Notes: a model not told the origin generated them from the sequence alone. 64,000 bases of DNA from Thermomonospora echinospora (GCF_900108175.1 NZ_FNVO01000005.1:124001-188000); one strand, 5' to 3'. Shown: positions 1 to 8,369, counted from the stretch's first letter. Numbers and translations: made by a program.

Positions 1-670
1 CCTCGTGCACGGCGGACGGGTCGAGGCCGTGCCGGCGGCAGGCCGCCAGCAGTTCGTCGTGCGCGCCGGGCGCGTCCTCGCGCGGGAACAGCACCACCTC
101 CCGGCCCGCCAGGTCGGCCGGGTGCAGCGCGGCCCGCGCGCCGTGCGGCGAGCCGGCGGGCAGCACCGCGCCGACGGGCTGCAGCAGCATCGGACCCAGT
201 TCCAGGTCCCGCACGTCACAGGGATGGCGCAGCACGCCCACGTCCAGCGCGCCCTCGGTCAGCGCGCGCCCCTGCTCGGCGCTGCCGAGTTCGCGCAGCT
301 CCAGCCGCAGGTCGGGGCAGTGCTCGCGGAACCCCTCAATCAGCGCGGCCAGCACCGGGCCGCCCAGGCCGGCCGGCAGCCCGGCGCGCACGGTGCCCAC
401 CGCGCCCAGCCGGGCGCGGGCGGCCAGCGAGTAGATCCGATCCACGCGGGCGAGGATGTCACGGGCCTCCTCCAGCAGCAGCCGCCCGGGCGGGGTCAGC
501 TCGACATGACGGCTGGACCGGTCGAACAACCGGATGCCCAGTTCCCGCTCCAGCCGCTGGATGCGTTGGCTCAGCGGCGGCTGAGCCATGCCGAGCCGCT
601 CGGCCGCGTGGCCGAAGTGCAGCTCCTCGGCTACGGCCACGAAGCACTCCAGATGCCCCACCAGATTCAC
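1..670 (-). CDS. LysR-family transcriptional regulator (3' end outside the window)
   Basis: This is a DNA-binding regulator of the LysR type. The N-terminus from a GTG start at 670-668 reads as a classic winged helix-turn-helix: a conserved ECFVAVAEELHFGHAAERLGM recognition region, then SQRIQRLERELGIRLFDR, then the ELTPAG turn at about residue 60. The following residues match the start of the periplasmic-binding-like effector domain. About 223 codons are visible of the usual 300 or so, so the C-terminal third lies before position 1. It is divergent from the penicillin-binding protein gene at 781. The effector is unknown, and control of that neighbour is only inferred from the arrangement. Confidence 0.9.
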   Translation of the reverse strand, partial: MNLVGHLECFVAVAEELHFGHAAERLGMAQPPLSQRIQRLERELGIRLFDRSSRHVELTPPGRLLLEEARDILARVDRIYSLAARARLGAVGTVRAGLPAGLGGPVLAALIEGFREHCPDLRLELRELGSAEQGRALTEGALDVGVLRHPCDVRDLELGPMLLQPVGAVLPAGSPHGARAALHPADLAGREVVLFPREDAPGAHDELLAACRRHGLDPSAVHE

Positions 671-694
671 GAGCAGGGACTATATCGGTATTCA

Positions 695-713
695 TATCGA
701 TCTACCGGAGATA
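695..713. promoter_or_regulatory. Candidate LysR box (TATC-N11-GATA)
   Basis: An AT-rich island of about 40 bases (679-720) lies between the divergent LysR gene and the penicillin-binding protein gene. It holds TATC and GATA half-sites separated by 11 bases, the T-N11-A type architecture LysR proteins bind. Its location suggests autoregulation and possibly control of the gene at 781. This is inferred from pattern and position only. Confidence 0.35.
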
Positions 714-780
714 TGCACTTGGACATCATGGCCGGTCGGCTGGTCTGCTGTGGGGAGATGCGACGCTAGGGGGGTACGAC

Positions 781-2424
781 ATGCGCCGATCCCATGCGGC
801 CGTGGCCGTCGCGGCCGTGGCGGTGCTCGTGGGGACGAGCCTGTGGTGGTTCCTGCGGGGCGACGGGGGCCCGCAGGAGACTGCACGGCGGTATCTGGAC
901 GCCTGGCAGCGCGGCGACTACGCCGCGATGCAGGCCCTGGTGGACGACCCGCCGGCCGACTTCGCCGAGCGGCACCGGCGGCTGCGCGACGACCTGGGGG
1001 CCGCCCGCTGGATGTTCACTCTGGCCTCGCTCGGCGACGCCAAGGACGGTGTCGCCGGCGGCGCCTATGAGGCCAAGATCACACTGGCCGGCGACCGGAC
1101 CTGGGCCTACCAGGCCGCGCTGCCCTTCGTACAGCGGGACGGCGCGTGGCGGGTCGACTGGAACACGCGGGTGCTGCACCCCGACCTGAAGGACGGGCAG
1201 CGGCTGCGCGCCTCCCGGGCCTGGCCCGACCGGGCGCCGATCCTGTCCGCCGAGGGCAGTTCGCTGCTCGGGCACTCCTCCGGCTCGGTGCAGCAACTGG
1301 TCGGCGCCGTCGGCAAGCTGACCGCCGAGCAGGCCAAGCAGCTCGGCGCGCCCTACCGGGAGGGTGACCCGGCCGGGACCTCCGGGCTGCAGCAGCAGTA
1401 CGAGAAGCGGCTGGCCGGGACGCCCGCCCTCGCCGTTCAGATCGTCGACGGCGAGGGCGGCGTGGTCAAGACCCTGCAGCGGTTCGGCGGCAAGGAGGGC
1501 GCGCCACTGCGCACCACCATCGACCCGGCCGTGCAGCAGTCGGCCGGGGAGGCGCTGGCCGACGTGGACAAGCCCGCCTCGCTGGTGGCCGTACGACCCG
1601 CCACCGGGGAGATCCTGGCGGTCGCCAACAAGCCCGGCGGCTACAACCGGGCGCTGATGGGGCAGTACCCGCCCGGCTCCACCTTCAAGATCATCACGGC
1701 CGCCGCTCTGGTGGCCGACGGGGTGTCGCCGTCCTCCTCGGTCGCGTGCCCGGCCACCACCAACGTGGGCGGCCGCTCCTTCCGCAACTCCGAGCACAAG
1801 GACTACGGCACCGTCTCCTTCCGGGACGCCTTCGCCCACTCGTGCAACACCACGTTCGCGCGGATGGCGGTCGACCGGCTCGGCGAGGAGCGGCTGGCCC
1901 AGGTCGCCCACATGTTCGGGTTCGGCGCCCCCATCATCGGCGGGCTGCCCGCCGTGCGCGGCGCCTTCCCCTCGACCAAGGACGCCACCGCGCTGGCCGC
2001 CGCGTCGTTCGGGCAGGGCCAGGTGCTGGCCAGCCCACTGAACATGGCCTCCGTGGCGGCCGCCGCCGCGGACGGCACCTGGCGCTCGCCCCGGCTCGTC
2101 CCGGCCGCCGACGCCCCGCAGGCGCTGGACGCCAAGGGCCGCAAGCCCGAGCGGCCGCGCCCGCTGGAGAGCGGCGTCACGCGGGCGCTGCGCAGCCTCA
2201 TGCCCGCCGTGGTCAGCGAGGGCACCGCCGCCGGGGTCGGCTTCCCGTCCGGCACCGCCGGCAAGACCGGCACCGCCGAGTTCGGCTCTGGCGACAAGCC
2301 CCCGACGCACGCCTGGTTCGTCGGCTACCGCAAGGACGTGGCGTTCGCCGTCATCGTGGAGGGCGGCGGCACCGGCGCCGAGGCGGCGGCCCCGATCGCC
2401 GCCCGCTTCCTGCGCGGCCTGTGA
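781..2424 (+). CDS. Penicillin-binding transpeptidase with MecA-type NTF2-like N-terminal domain
   Basis: A membrane-anchored class B-type D,D-transpeptidase of 547 residues, which should crosslink peptidoglycan outside the membrane. An N-terminal membrane segment (about residues 7-24) is followed by an NTF2-like MecA_N domain (about 28-145), a linker and dimerisation region, and the transpeptidase domain. The three penicillin-binding motifs are all present: STFK with Ser300 as nucleophile, SCN at 354-356 and KTG at 495-497. The ATG at 781 has a GGGGGG-rich ribosome binding site just upstream. Similar proteins with the MecA_N domain occur in many actinobacteria. Resistance to beta-lactams cannot be judged from sequence. 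Confidence 0.92.
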   Translation: MRRSHAAVAVAAVAVLVGTSLWWFLRGDGGPQETARRYLDAWQRGDYAAMQALVDDPPADFAERHRRLRDDLGAARWMFTLASLGDAKDGVAGGAYEAKITLAGDRTWAYQAALPFVQRDGAWRVDWNTRVLHPDLKDGQRLRASRAWPDRAPILSAEGSSLLGHSSGSVQQLVGAVGKLTAEQAKQLGAPYREGDPAGTSGLQQQYEKRLAGTPALAVQIVDGEGGVVKTLQRFGGKEGAPLRTTIDPAVQQSAGEALADVDKPASLVAVRPATGEILAVANKPGGYNRALMGQYPPGSTFKIITAAALVADGVSPSSSVACPATTNVGGRSFRNSEHKDYGTVSFRDAFAHSCNTTFARMAVDRLGEERLAQVAHMFGFGAPIIGGLPAVRGAFPSTKDATALAAASFGQGQVLASPLNMASVAAAAADGTWRSPRLVPAADAPQALDAKGRKPERPRPLESGVTRALRSLMPAVVSEGTAAGVGFPSGTAGKTGTAEFGSGDKPPTHAWFVGYRKDVAFAVIVEGGGTGAEAAAPIAARFLRGL

Positions 2425-2558
2425 ACCGGCGCGCCACCCGACGTCCGGGGGCAGGTGCGGCCACTCGGACGGCACGGTGAACGCGCCGGCGACCCGCCGA
2501 AACCATGCCCCAGGGCTCCCGCCCGCCGGAGCCAGACCCTGGGGTTAGGGTTCGACAC

Positions 2559-3074
2559 ATGGCAGAGGTGACGGCCGCGCTCATCGAAGAGGCGATGAAG
2601 AAGTCCGCGCTGGTGTGGCTGACGCTCCCCGGGCTGCCCCAGCCCCGGGCGGCCTGGCATGTCTGGCACGACGGCGCCGCCTACGTCCTCACCGGCGGAG
2701 AGGGCGAGCAGCCGCTGCCCGGCCTGCCCGAGGCGGACCGGGTGCCGGTGACGGTGCGCAGCAAGGACAAGGGGGGGCGGCTGCTGTCGTGGGTGGCGGC
2801 GTGCGAGCACGTCGAGCCGGGCGGCGATCTGTGGAACGAGGTGGCGCCGCTGCTGGCCAAGGAACGGCTCAACGCGCCGACCCACGAAGGCCAGCTGGAG
2901 CGGTGGGCGAGCGAGTCCTACGTCATCCGGCTCGTCCCGACCGGCGAGATCACGGAGGCACCGGGCGGGTACGACGGCGACTACGCCACCGTCCGCCCGG
3001 TGCCCACCCCCGCCACCACGGCGGGGACGCCGCCCCGTCTGCTCGGCGCCAAGAAGCGGCACGCCGACCGCTGA
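2559..3074 (+). CDS. Conserved hypothetical protein, pyridoxamine 5'-phosphate oxidase-like fold suspected
   Basis: A 171-residue soluble protein. The N-terminal half (KKSALVWLT, then a tryptophan-rich strand and YVLTGGEGEQPLPGL) is reminiscent of FMN-binding split-barrel proteins, but no catalytic signature can be assigned, so the family is tentative. The start at 2559 is preferred over an in-frame ATG at 2505 because a TAGGGT hexamer ends only a few bases upstream, so the transcript may be nearly leaderless; no Shine-Dalgarno sequence is visible. It stands alone and converges with the sigma factor gene that ends at 3085. Confidence 0.6.
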   Translation: MAEVTAALIEEAMKKSALVWLTLPGLPQPRAAWHVWHDGAAYVLTGGEGEQPLPGLPEADRVPVTVRSKDKGGRLLSWVAACEHVEPGGDLWNEVAPLLAKERLNAPTHEGQLERWASESYVIRLVPTGEITEAPGGYDGDYATVRPVPTPATTAGTPPRLLGAKKRHADR

Positions 3075-3084
3075 CCGCGCCCCC

Positions 3085-3993
3085 TCAGCGGGTGAGGCGG
3101 CGTCCGGCCGCCAGGGCCCGCAGCTTGTCCGGGTTGACCACCACATGGATCTCCGTGACCCGGCCCCGGTCATCGGCGTCCACGGTGACCGCCATCAAAG
3201 GTCCGTCCGGGCCGTGGAAGACCAGGCCGGGCGCACCGTTGACGTCCGCCTGCGCGATCCGCATGCCGCTCAACCGCACCCCGCCGATCGATTGGCGCGA
3301 CACCCCGTCCAGCCAGCGGCCCACCTTGTCGGCGCCCACGATGACGCGCCGCGCCGCGCGGACCTTGCCGCCGCCGTCGCTCCACAGTGTCACGTCGGGG
3401 GCGAGCACCTGCATCAGCTCGTTGACGTCCCCGCCGACCGCCGCGGCGAAGAACCGCTCCACCGCCTGCCGCCGCTCGTCCCGGCCGCTCTCGAAACGGG
3501 GCCGCCGGGCCTGCACGTGCTTGCGGGCCCGGGTGCCGAGCTGGCGGACCGACGTCTCCGAGCGGTCCAGCGTCTGGGCGATCTCCGCGTACGGGTAGCC
3601 GAACACCTCCCGCAGCACGAACACCGCGCGCTCCAGCGGGCTGAGGGTCTCCAGCACCACCAGCATCGCCATCGACACCGACTCGGCCAGCTCGACGTCC
3701 TCGGCGACGTCCGGGGAGGTCAGCACGGGCTCCGGCAGCCACGGGCCGACATAGGTCTCCCGCCGGACCCGCGCCGACCGCAGCCGGTCCAGCGACACGT
3801 TGGTGGTGATCCGCACCAGGTAGGCGCGCGGATCGTCCACCCGCGCACGGTCGGCGGCGTCCCAGCGCAGCCAGGCGTCCTGGACCACGTCCTCGGCGTC
3901 GGCGGCGGTGCCCAGCATCCGGTACGCCACCGCGAACAGCAGGTCGCGGTGCTCCTCGAACACCGCGACCCGGCGGTCATCTCCCGCGTTCAC
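3085..3993 (-). CDS. sigJ: ECF41-type RNA polymerase sigma factor (SigJ-like)
   Basis: An extracytoplasmic-function sigma factor of 302 residues. Region 2 (about residues 12-80, with RMLGTAADAEDVVQDAWLRW) and region 4 (about 115-165, with PYAEIAQTLDRSETSVRQLGTRARK) are followed by a SnoaL-like C-terminal domain carrying DGGGK at about 210 and NPDKL near the end. These two motifs mark the ECF41 group, in which the extension replaces a separate anti-sigma factor and tunes activity. The start overlaps the end of the upstream carboxymuconolactone decarboxylase-like gene by 17 bases, and both probably come from the promoter at 4599-4625. The inducing signal is not known for the group. Confidence 0.92.
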   Translation of the reverse strand: MNAGDDRRVAVFEEHRDLLFAVAYRMLGTAADAEDVVQDAWLRWDAADRARVDDPRAYLVRITTNVSLDRLRSARVRRETYVGPWLPEPVLTSPDVAEDVELAESVSMAMLVVLETLSPLERAVFVLREVFGYPYAEIAQTLDRSETSVRQLGTRARKHVQARRPRFESGRDERRQAVERFFAAAVGGDVNELMQVLAPDVTLWSDGGGKVRAARRVIVGADKVGRWLDGVSRQSIGGVRLSGMRIAQADVNGAPGLVFHGPDGPLMAVTVDADDRGRVTEIHVVVNPDKLRALAAGRRLTR

Positions 3994-4561
3994 CGGACTC
4001 CTTTCCCGCCCCGGCCGGGATCTCGCAGCGGTCCTTGAACCCCTGCCCGGTCAGCCCGGCGGCGGCGTTGAACCGCGACCGCAGGTTCTCCACCGCCACG
4101 ATCATCGTCAGCTCCACCAGCCCCGCGTCGTCGAAACCATGCCTGCGCAGCGCCTCCACCAGCTCGTCGGTGACGCCCGGCGGGTCCTCGGTCATCGCCT
4201 CGGCATATTCCATCACCAGCCGCTCCACCGGGCTGAACAGGTCGCTGTCGCGCCAGTGCGGCACCGCCTGGACCTTCTCCAAGGGGATGCCGTGCATGTG
4301 CGACTCCCAGGTTCCGAAGTCCACGCACCACGAGCAGCCGATCTTGACGGCGGCGGCCATCACCGCCAGGTCCTTGAGCGTGCGGTCCACCTTCCGCCAC
4401 CGCGGCACCTGCAGCTCGAACATCGCATAGGCGGTGCCCACCCCCCGGTGGTGCCCCATCGCGCGGACCGGGTCCAGCGCGGCGCCGTACTGGCGGCGGA
4501 CGAACCACTCGCCCATCCGGTACCACAGTGTGCGCGGCGGGTTCAGGGAGATTCTCGTCAT
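3977..4561 (-). CDS. Carboxymuconolactone decarboxylase / AhpD-like protein, ECF41 partner
   Basis: A 194-residue AhpD-fold protein with a GCSWCVDFG redox motif (Cys76 and Cys79) and a downstream helix of the CMD type. AhpD-like proteins act as thiol oxidoreductases or reduce alkyl hydroperoxides; the substrate here is unknown. The ATG at 4561 follows a good GAGGAGG ribosome binding site. It is the first gene of a two-gene operon with the ECF41 sigma factor, the usual pairing for this sigma group, where this gene is the known target of the factor. Confidence 0.88.
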   Translation of the reverse strand: MTRISLNPPRTLWYRMGEWFVRRQYGAALDPVRAMGHHRGVGTAYAMFELQVPRWRKVDRTLKDLAVMAAAVKIGCSWCVDFGTWESHMHGIPLEKVQAVPHWRDSDLFSPVERLVMEYAEAMTEDPPGVTDELVEALRRHGFDDAGLVELTMIVAVENLRSRFNAAAGLTGQGFKDRCEIPAGAGKESGERGR

Positions 4562-4598
4562 GGCTTCGGCCTCCTCGGCTGTGTGCTCTCGTCCTTAC

Positions 4599-4625
4599 GA
4601 CGAGACCCGGCCGCCGGACGTGACA
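4599..4625 (-). promoter_or_regulatory. ECF41-type promoter of the CMD-sigJ operon
   Basis: Read on the minus strand, TGTCACG (4625-4619) is followed by exactly 16 bases and CGTC (4602-4599). This is very close to the published ECF41 target promoter (TGTCACA, 16-base spacer, CGTC). It lies about 40 bases upstream of the start at 4561, as expected for an autoregulated operon. Confidence 0.8.
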
Positions 4626-4662
4626 TCGCCCACGGATTACGGGCCCGGCCATGGGTAACCTC

Positions 4663-4680
4663 TGTCCCGAAATCGGGACA
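4663..4680. promoter_or_regulatory. Perfect inverted repeat upstream of the MgtE-N/CBS gene
   Basis: TGTCCCGA and TCGGGACA form perfect 8-base arms around a 2-base centre, 28 bases before the TTG start at 4709. The short centre suits a dimeric repressor operator better than an RNA hairpin. No regulator is encoded next to it. It could serve the plus-strand MgtE-like gene or the leftward ECF41 operon. Confidence 0.5.
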
Positions 4681-4708
4681 GCATCGGCGGTCGCAGGGAG
4701 GGGAAGCC

Positions 4709-6025
4709 TTGAGCGCTCCGACGCGGGTGTTCATCGCCAGGCTCGCCGGGATCGCCGTCTTCGACCCGGCTGGCGACCAGGTGGGCCGGGTCCGCGACGT
4801 GGTGGTGGCGCTGCGGATCGGGCCCCGGCCGCCGCGCGTCCTCGGGCTGGTGGTGGAGGTGCAGCCGCGCCGCCCGGTGTTCCTGCCGATCACCCGGGTG
4901 ACCACCATCGAGGCCGACCAGGTCGTCTTCAACGGGCGGCTGAACATGCGCCGCTTCCAGCAGCGCGAGTCCGAGACCCTGGCCATCGCCGAACTGCTGG
5001 ACCGCACCGTCCGGCTCGCCGACACCGGGGAGCAGGTCGCGGTGGTGGACGTGGCCATGGAGCCCACCCGCTCCCGCGACTGGCTGCTGACCAAGGCGGC
5101 CGTGCGGCGCGGCGGCGGGCGGGGGCTGCGGCGGCGGCGCGGCGAGATCCTGGTGGTGGACTGGGACGCCATCACCGGGCTGTCCGGGGTGGAGTACGGG
5201 CAGGGCGCCGCCGGGCTGATCGCCGCCTTCGAGCAGCTCAAGGCCCCCGACCTGGCCAACATCATCCACGAGCTGCCGGAGAAGCGGCGGGCCGAGGTGG
5301 CCGCGGCGCTCGACGACGAGCGGCTGGCCGACATCCTGGAGGAGCTGCCCGAGGACGAGCAGATCGAGATCCTCGGCAAGCTGGACTCCGACCGGGCCGC
5401 CGACGTGCTGGACGCCATGGACCCCGACGACGCCGCCGACCTGCTCGGCGAGCTGCCGGCCGACCAGCGGGAACGGCTGCTGACGCTGATGGAGCCGGAG
5501 GAGGCCGCCCCGGTGCGGCGGCTGCTGACCTACGCCGACAACACCGCGGGCGGGCTGATGACCACCGACCCGGTGATCGTCCCGCCGGACGCCACCGTGG
5601 CCGAGGCGCTGGCGCACATCCGCAACCCCGACCTGGACCCGGCGCTGGCCGCCCAGGTGTACGTGTGCCGGCCGCCCACCGACACCCCCACCGGCCGCTA
5701 CCTGGGCACCGTGCACTTCCAGCGGCTGCTGCGCGAACCACCGTCGGAGCTGGTCAGCGGGCTGGTGGACACCGAGCTGGCACCGCTGCGCCCGGCCCTG
5801 TCGCTGGAGGCGGTGGCCACCTTCCTGGCCACCTACAACCTGGTGGCCGCCGCCGTGGTGGACGACGCCGGGCACCTGCTCGGCGCGGTCAGCATCGACG
5901 ACGTGCTGGACCACCTGCTGCCCGAGGACTGGCGCGAGACGGTGCTGGAGGCCATCGCCGACGAGTCCACCGATCCCGAGGAAGAGGCCCTGCGCCGTTC
6001 CGCCCACGCTCGCCAGGAGCCATGA
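4709..6025 (+). CDS. MgtE intracellular-domain protein with CBS pair, no transporter domain
   Basis: A 438-residue soluble protein. Residues about 1-150 form two PRC-barrel-like strand-rich segments, about 165-290 form the MgtE N-terminal helical superfamily domain (repeats of LADILEELPEDEQIEILGKLD and DAADLLGELP type), and about 290-410 form a CBS pair (TAGGLMTTDPVIVPP). The membrane transport domain of MgtE is absent, so it is probably a magnesium- or nucleotide-sensing partner rather than a channel. The TTG at 4709 follows GGGAGGGG at good spacing. It overlaps the next gene by ATGA and is therefore translationally coupled to the DUF1003 membrane protein. The M. tuberculosis homologue is Rv1232c. 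Confidence 0.88.
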   Translation: MSAPTRVFIARLAGIAVFDPAGDQVGRVRDVVVALRIGPRPPRVLGLVVEVQPRRPVFLPITRVTTIEADQVVFNGRLNMRRFQQRESETLAIAELLDRTVRLADTGEQVAVVDVAMEPTRSRDWLLTKAAVRRGGGRGLRRRRGEILVVDWDAITGLSGVEYGQGAAGLIAAFEQLKAPDLANIIHELPEKRRAEVAAALDDERLADILEELPEDEQIEILGKLDSDRAADVLDAMDPDDAADLLGELPADQRERLLTLMEPEEAAPVRRLLTYADNTAGGLMTTDPVIVPPDATVAEALAHIRNPDLDPALAAQVYVCRPPTDTPTGRYLGTVHFQRLLREPPSELVSGLVDTELAPLRPALSLEAVATFLATYNLVAAAVVDDAGHLLGAVSIDDVLDHLLPEDWRETVLEAIADESTDPEEEALRRSAHARQEP

Positions 6026-6567
6026 TGACCACCCGGCCGTACCGTCTGGACCAGCCGCTGGAGCAGCGCCGCACGCTGCTGCCCAAGCCGCACTACGACC
6101 CGGAGTCGTTCGGCCGGCTGTCGGAACGGTTCGCCCGCTTCCTGGGCACCGCCCGGTTCCTGGTCTACATGACCGGGTTCGTGGCGGTGTGGATCGGCTG
6201 GAACATCCTGGCCCCGCCGGCGCTGCGGTTCGACTCGTACCCGTTCATCTTCCTGACGCTGATGCTGTCGCTGCAGGCCTCCTACGCCGCGCCGCTGATC
6301 CTGCTGGCGCAGAACCGGCAGGGCGACCGCGACCGCGTCCAGTACGAGCAGGACCGGGCGCGCGGCGAACGCACCGTGGCCGACACCGAGTACCTCGCCC
6401 GGGAGATCGCCGGGCTGCGGCAGGCGCTCAGCGAGGTCGCCACCCGCGACTTTCTGCGCTCGGAACTGCAGCAGACGCTCAAGGAACTCGACGCCCGCCA
6501 TGACGGCCGCCATGAGCCCCACCACCGGGTGCCCCCGGAGGGCGGTTACGCCTCGCACGGCCTGTGA
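6022..6567 (+). CDS. DUF1003 family membrane protein
   Basis: A 181-residue protein with two transmembrane helices (about residues 44-64 and 76-96, separated by the typical LRFDSYPFIFLTLMLSLQASYAAPLILLAQNRQ block that defines DUF1003) and a charged C-terminal cytoplasmic helix with coiled-coil character. The start ATG overlaps the preceding stop codon. Its constant pairing with an MgtE-N/CBS protein suggests it is the membrane partner of that sensor, possibly in divalent cation homeostasis. The function is not established. Confidence 0.88.
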   Translation: MMTTRPYRLDQPLEQRRTLLPKPHYDPESFGRLSERFARFLGTARFLVYMTGFVAVWIGWNILAPPALRFDSYPFIFLTLMLSLQASYAAPLILLAQNRQGDRDRVQYEQDRARGERTVADTEYLAREIAGLRQALSEVATRDFLRSELQQTLKELDARHDGRHEPHHRVPPEGGYASHGL

Positions 6568-6659
6568 CCGGTGGCCCTCACGCCACGGCCGTATTCCCTG
6601 ACGGTGCGTGACCATGGTTACCGGGGCGGATTGGCGGACGACTCGACGGAGTTCATACC

Positions 6660-7811
6660 ATGGATGCCATGGCCTCCCCTGTGACGATCGATCAGGTGAC
6701 CGCGGCGCTCGCCACGGTGATCGATCCCGAGATCCGCAAGCCCATCACCGAGCTCGACATGGTCAAGAGCGTCGACATCGCACCGGACGGCACGGTGCGC
6801 GTCGCGGTGTACCTGACCGTGGCCGGCTGCCCGATGCGCGACCGGATCACCAAGGACACCACCGAGGCGGTCGCCAAGCTGCCCGGGGTGACGTCGGTGC
6901 AGGTCGAGCTGGACGTGATGAGCGACGAGCAGCGCCGGGCGCTACGCGAGAAGCTGCGTCCGGGCGAGGTCGCCAAGGAGATCCCGTTCGCCAAGCCCAG
7001 CTCGCTGACCAAGGTGTACGCGGTCGCCAGCGGCAAGGGCGGGGTCGGCAAGTCCTCGGTGACGGTCAACCTGGCCGCCGCGCTGGCCGCGATGGGCCGC
7101 AAGGTGGGCGTGGTGGACGCCGACATCTACGGCCACTCGGTGCCCCGGATGCTGGGCGTGCAGGGCCGCCCCACCAAGGTCGAAGACATGATCATGCCGC
7201 CGTCCGCGCACGAGGTGAAGGTGATCTCGGTCGGCATGTTCACCGCCGGGAACCAGCCGGTGGTCTGGCGCGGCCCGATGCTGCACCGCGCGCTGCAGCA
7301 GTTCCTGGCCGACGTCTACTGGGGCGACCTGGACATCCTGCTGATGGACCTGCCGCCGGGCACCGGCGACATCGCGATCTCGGTGGCCCAGCTGCTGCCG
7401 GCCGCGGAGATCCTGGTGGTGACCACCCCGCAGCAGGCCGCCGCCGAGGTGGCCGAGCGGGCCGGAGCGATCGCCGCGCAGACCCACCAGCAGGTCGCCG
7501 GGGTGATCGAGAACATGGCGTACCTGGAGTGCGGGCACTGCGGGGAGCGCAACGAGATCTTCGGTTCGGGCGGCGGGCAGCAGGTGGCCGACGCGCTGAG
7601 CCGGACGCTGGGCACCAAGGTCCCGCTGCTGGGCCAGGTGCCGATCGACACCCGGCTGCGCGAGGGCGGTGACAACGGCCTCCCGCTGGTGCTGTCGGAG
7701 CCGGACGCCGGCGCCGCCAAGGAGCTGCGCACCATCGCCGAGTCGCTGGCGGGCCGCTCGCGCGGCCTGGTGGGCCGCTCACTGGGCATCAGCCCCACCC
7801 GGCGCGGCTGA
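6660..7811 (+). CDS. mrp: Mrp/NBP35-type iron-sulfur cluster carrier ATPase
   Basis: A 383-residue cytoplasmic P-loop NTPase of the Mrp/ApbC family, which binds and transfers iron-sulfur clusters. An N-terminal MIP18/DUF59 domain (about residues 5-85) is followed by the deviant Walker A GKGGVGKS starting at residue 125, then DADIYGHSVPRMLG, the Walker B-like LLMDLPPGTGD, and a C-terminal ECGHC CxxC pair that would hold the bridging cluster. The ATG at 6660 has GGAG eight bases upstream; a second in-frame ATG at 6669 is possible. It converges on tatB, the same arrangement as in mycobacteria. Confidence 0.93.
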   Translation: MDAMASPVTIDQVTAALATVIDPEIRKPITELDMVKSVDIAPDGTVRVAVYLTVAGCPMRDRITKDTTEAVAKLPGVTSVQVELDVMSDEQRRALREKLRPGEVAKEIPFAKPSSLTKVYAVASGKGGVGKSSVTVNLAAALAAMGRKVGVVDADIYGHSVPRMLGVQGRPTKVEDMIMPPSAHEVKVISVGMFTAGNQPVVWRGPMLHRALQQFLADVYWGDLDILLMDLPPGTGDIAISVAQLLPAAEILVVTTPQQAAAEVAERAGAIAAQTHQQVAGVIENMAYLECGHCGERNEIFGSGGGQQVADALSRTLGTKVPLLGQVPIDTRLREGGDNGLPLVLSEPDAGAAKELRTIAESLAGRSRGLVGRSLGISPTRRG

Positions 7812-7836
7812 CCCGCGGGTCCGCGAGAACGGCATC

Positions 7837-7865
7837 GAGCCCGGCCGCAGTCCGCGGCCGGGCTC
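7837..7865 (+). terminator. Intrinsic terminator hairpin after mrp
   Basis: A perfect 12-base-pair GC stem (7837-7848 with 7854-7865) with a 5-base loop lies 26 bases after the mrp stop codon. There is no long U-tract, as is common in actinobacteria. Confidence 0.75.
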
Positions 7866-7866
7866 G

Positions 7867-7971
7867 TTCGTCACTCGCGCGTTCGTCGTCCGCTTGGTCG
7901 TTACCCGCTTGGTCGTTGCCCGCGCGTTCGTCGCTCGTTCGGTCGTTGCCCGCGCGTTCGTCGTTCGTTCG
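7867..7971. repeat. Seven tandem copies of a degenerate 15-bp unit
   Basis: Seven consecutive 15-base units with consensus TTCGTCGYYCGCGCG or GTCGTTGCCCGCGCG (starts at 7867, 7882, 7897, 7912, 7927, 7942 and 7957) fill the space between the mrp terminator and the end of tatB. The period is a multiple of three, but no gene with a start and ribosome binding site uses it. Confidence 0.85.
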
Positions 7972-8001
7972 TCGGCGCGGGTCGCCGCCGGTGCGGCCCG
8001 C

Positions 8002-8352
8002 TCAGGTGGCCTCGGAGTCGAACGGCGGGCGCTCCCCGTAACCGAGGTCGTCCGGGCCGGTGGAGGAGTACGCCGGCTCCAGGCCGTCGAAGCGGCTCGC
8101 CGGCCGGTCGTCGTCGTTGTCCTCCAGCAGATGCTTGCGGACGAACGTCTTGGGGTGCAGGTCGGCGATGTCGAAGTCCTTGAACTCCGGGCCCAGGCCC
8201 TCCTGCAGATCTCGTTTGGCGCTGTCGGCCATGCCCCGCAACTGACGCAGCATCCGGCCGGCCTGACCGGCCACGGACGGCAGCCGGTCGCCGAAGATGA
8301 CCAGGGCCAGTACGACGAGCACCAGCATCTCGCCGAGTCCGACGTCGAACAC
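8002..8352 (-). CDS. tatB: Sec-independent (twin-arginine) translocase subunit TatB
   Basis: A 116-residue membrane protein of the TatA/B family. One N-terminal transmembrane helix (residues about 3-21) leads through the FGDRLP hinge into an amphipathic helix (about 25-50) and an acidic disordered tail. TatB with TatC forms the receptor for twin-arginine signal peptides. GTG at 8352 follows GGAGG at good spacing. It sits downstream of htrA and sigE as in mycobacteria. The Tat-signal-bearing PhoX at 20016 would be a client. Confidence 0.9.
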   Translation of the reverse strand: MFDVGLGEMLVLVVLALVIFGDRLPSVAGQAGRMLRQLRGMADSAKRDLQEGLGPEFKDFDIADLHPKTFVRKHLLEDNDDDRPASRFDGLEPAYSSTGPDDLGYGERPPFDSEAT

Positions 8353-8369
8353 CCAACCTCCACATGACC

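Noticed and set aside
766-2475. Long open frame on the minus strand opposite the penicillin-binding protein
   Set aside because: It is the high-GC antisense shadow of a gene with clear catalytic motifs; its translation is Gly/Arg/Val-rich with no domains.
7867-7971. CRISPR-like array
   Set aside because: The 15-bp units are directly adjacent without spacers and no cas genes are present; it is a plain tandem repeat.
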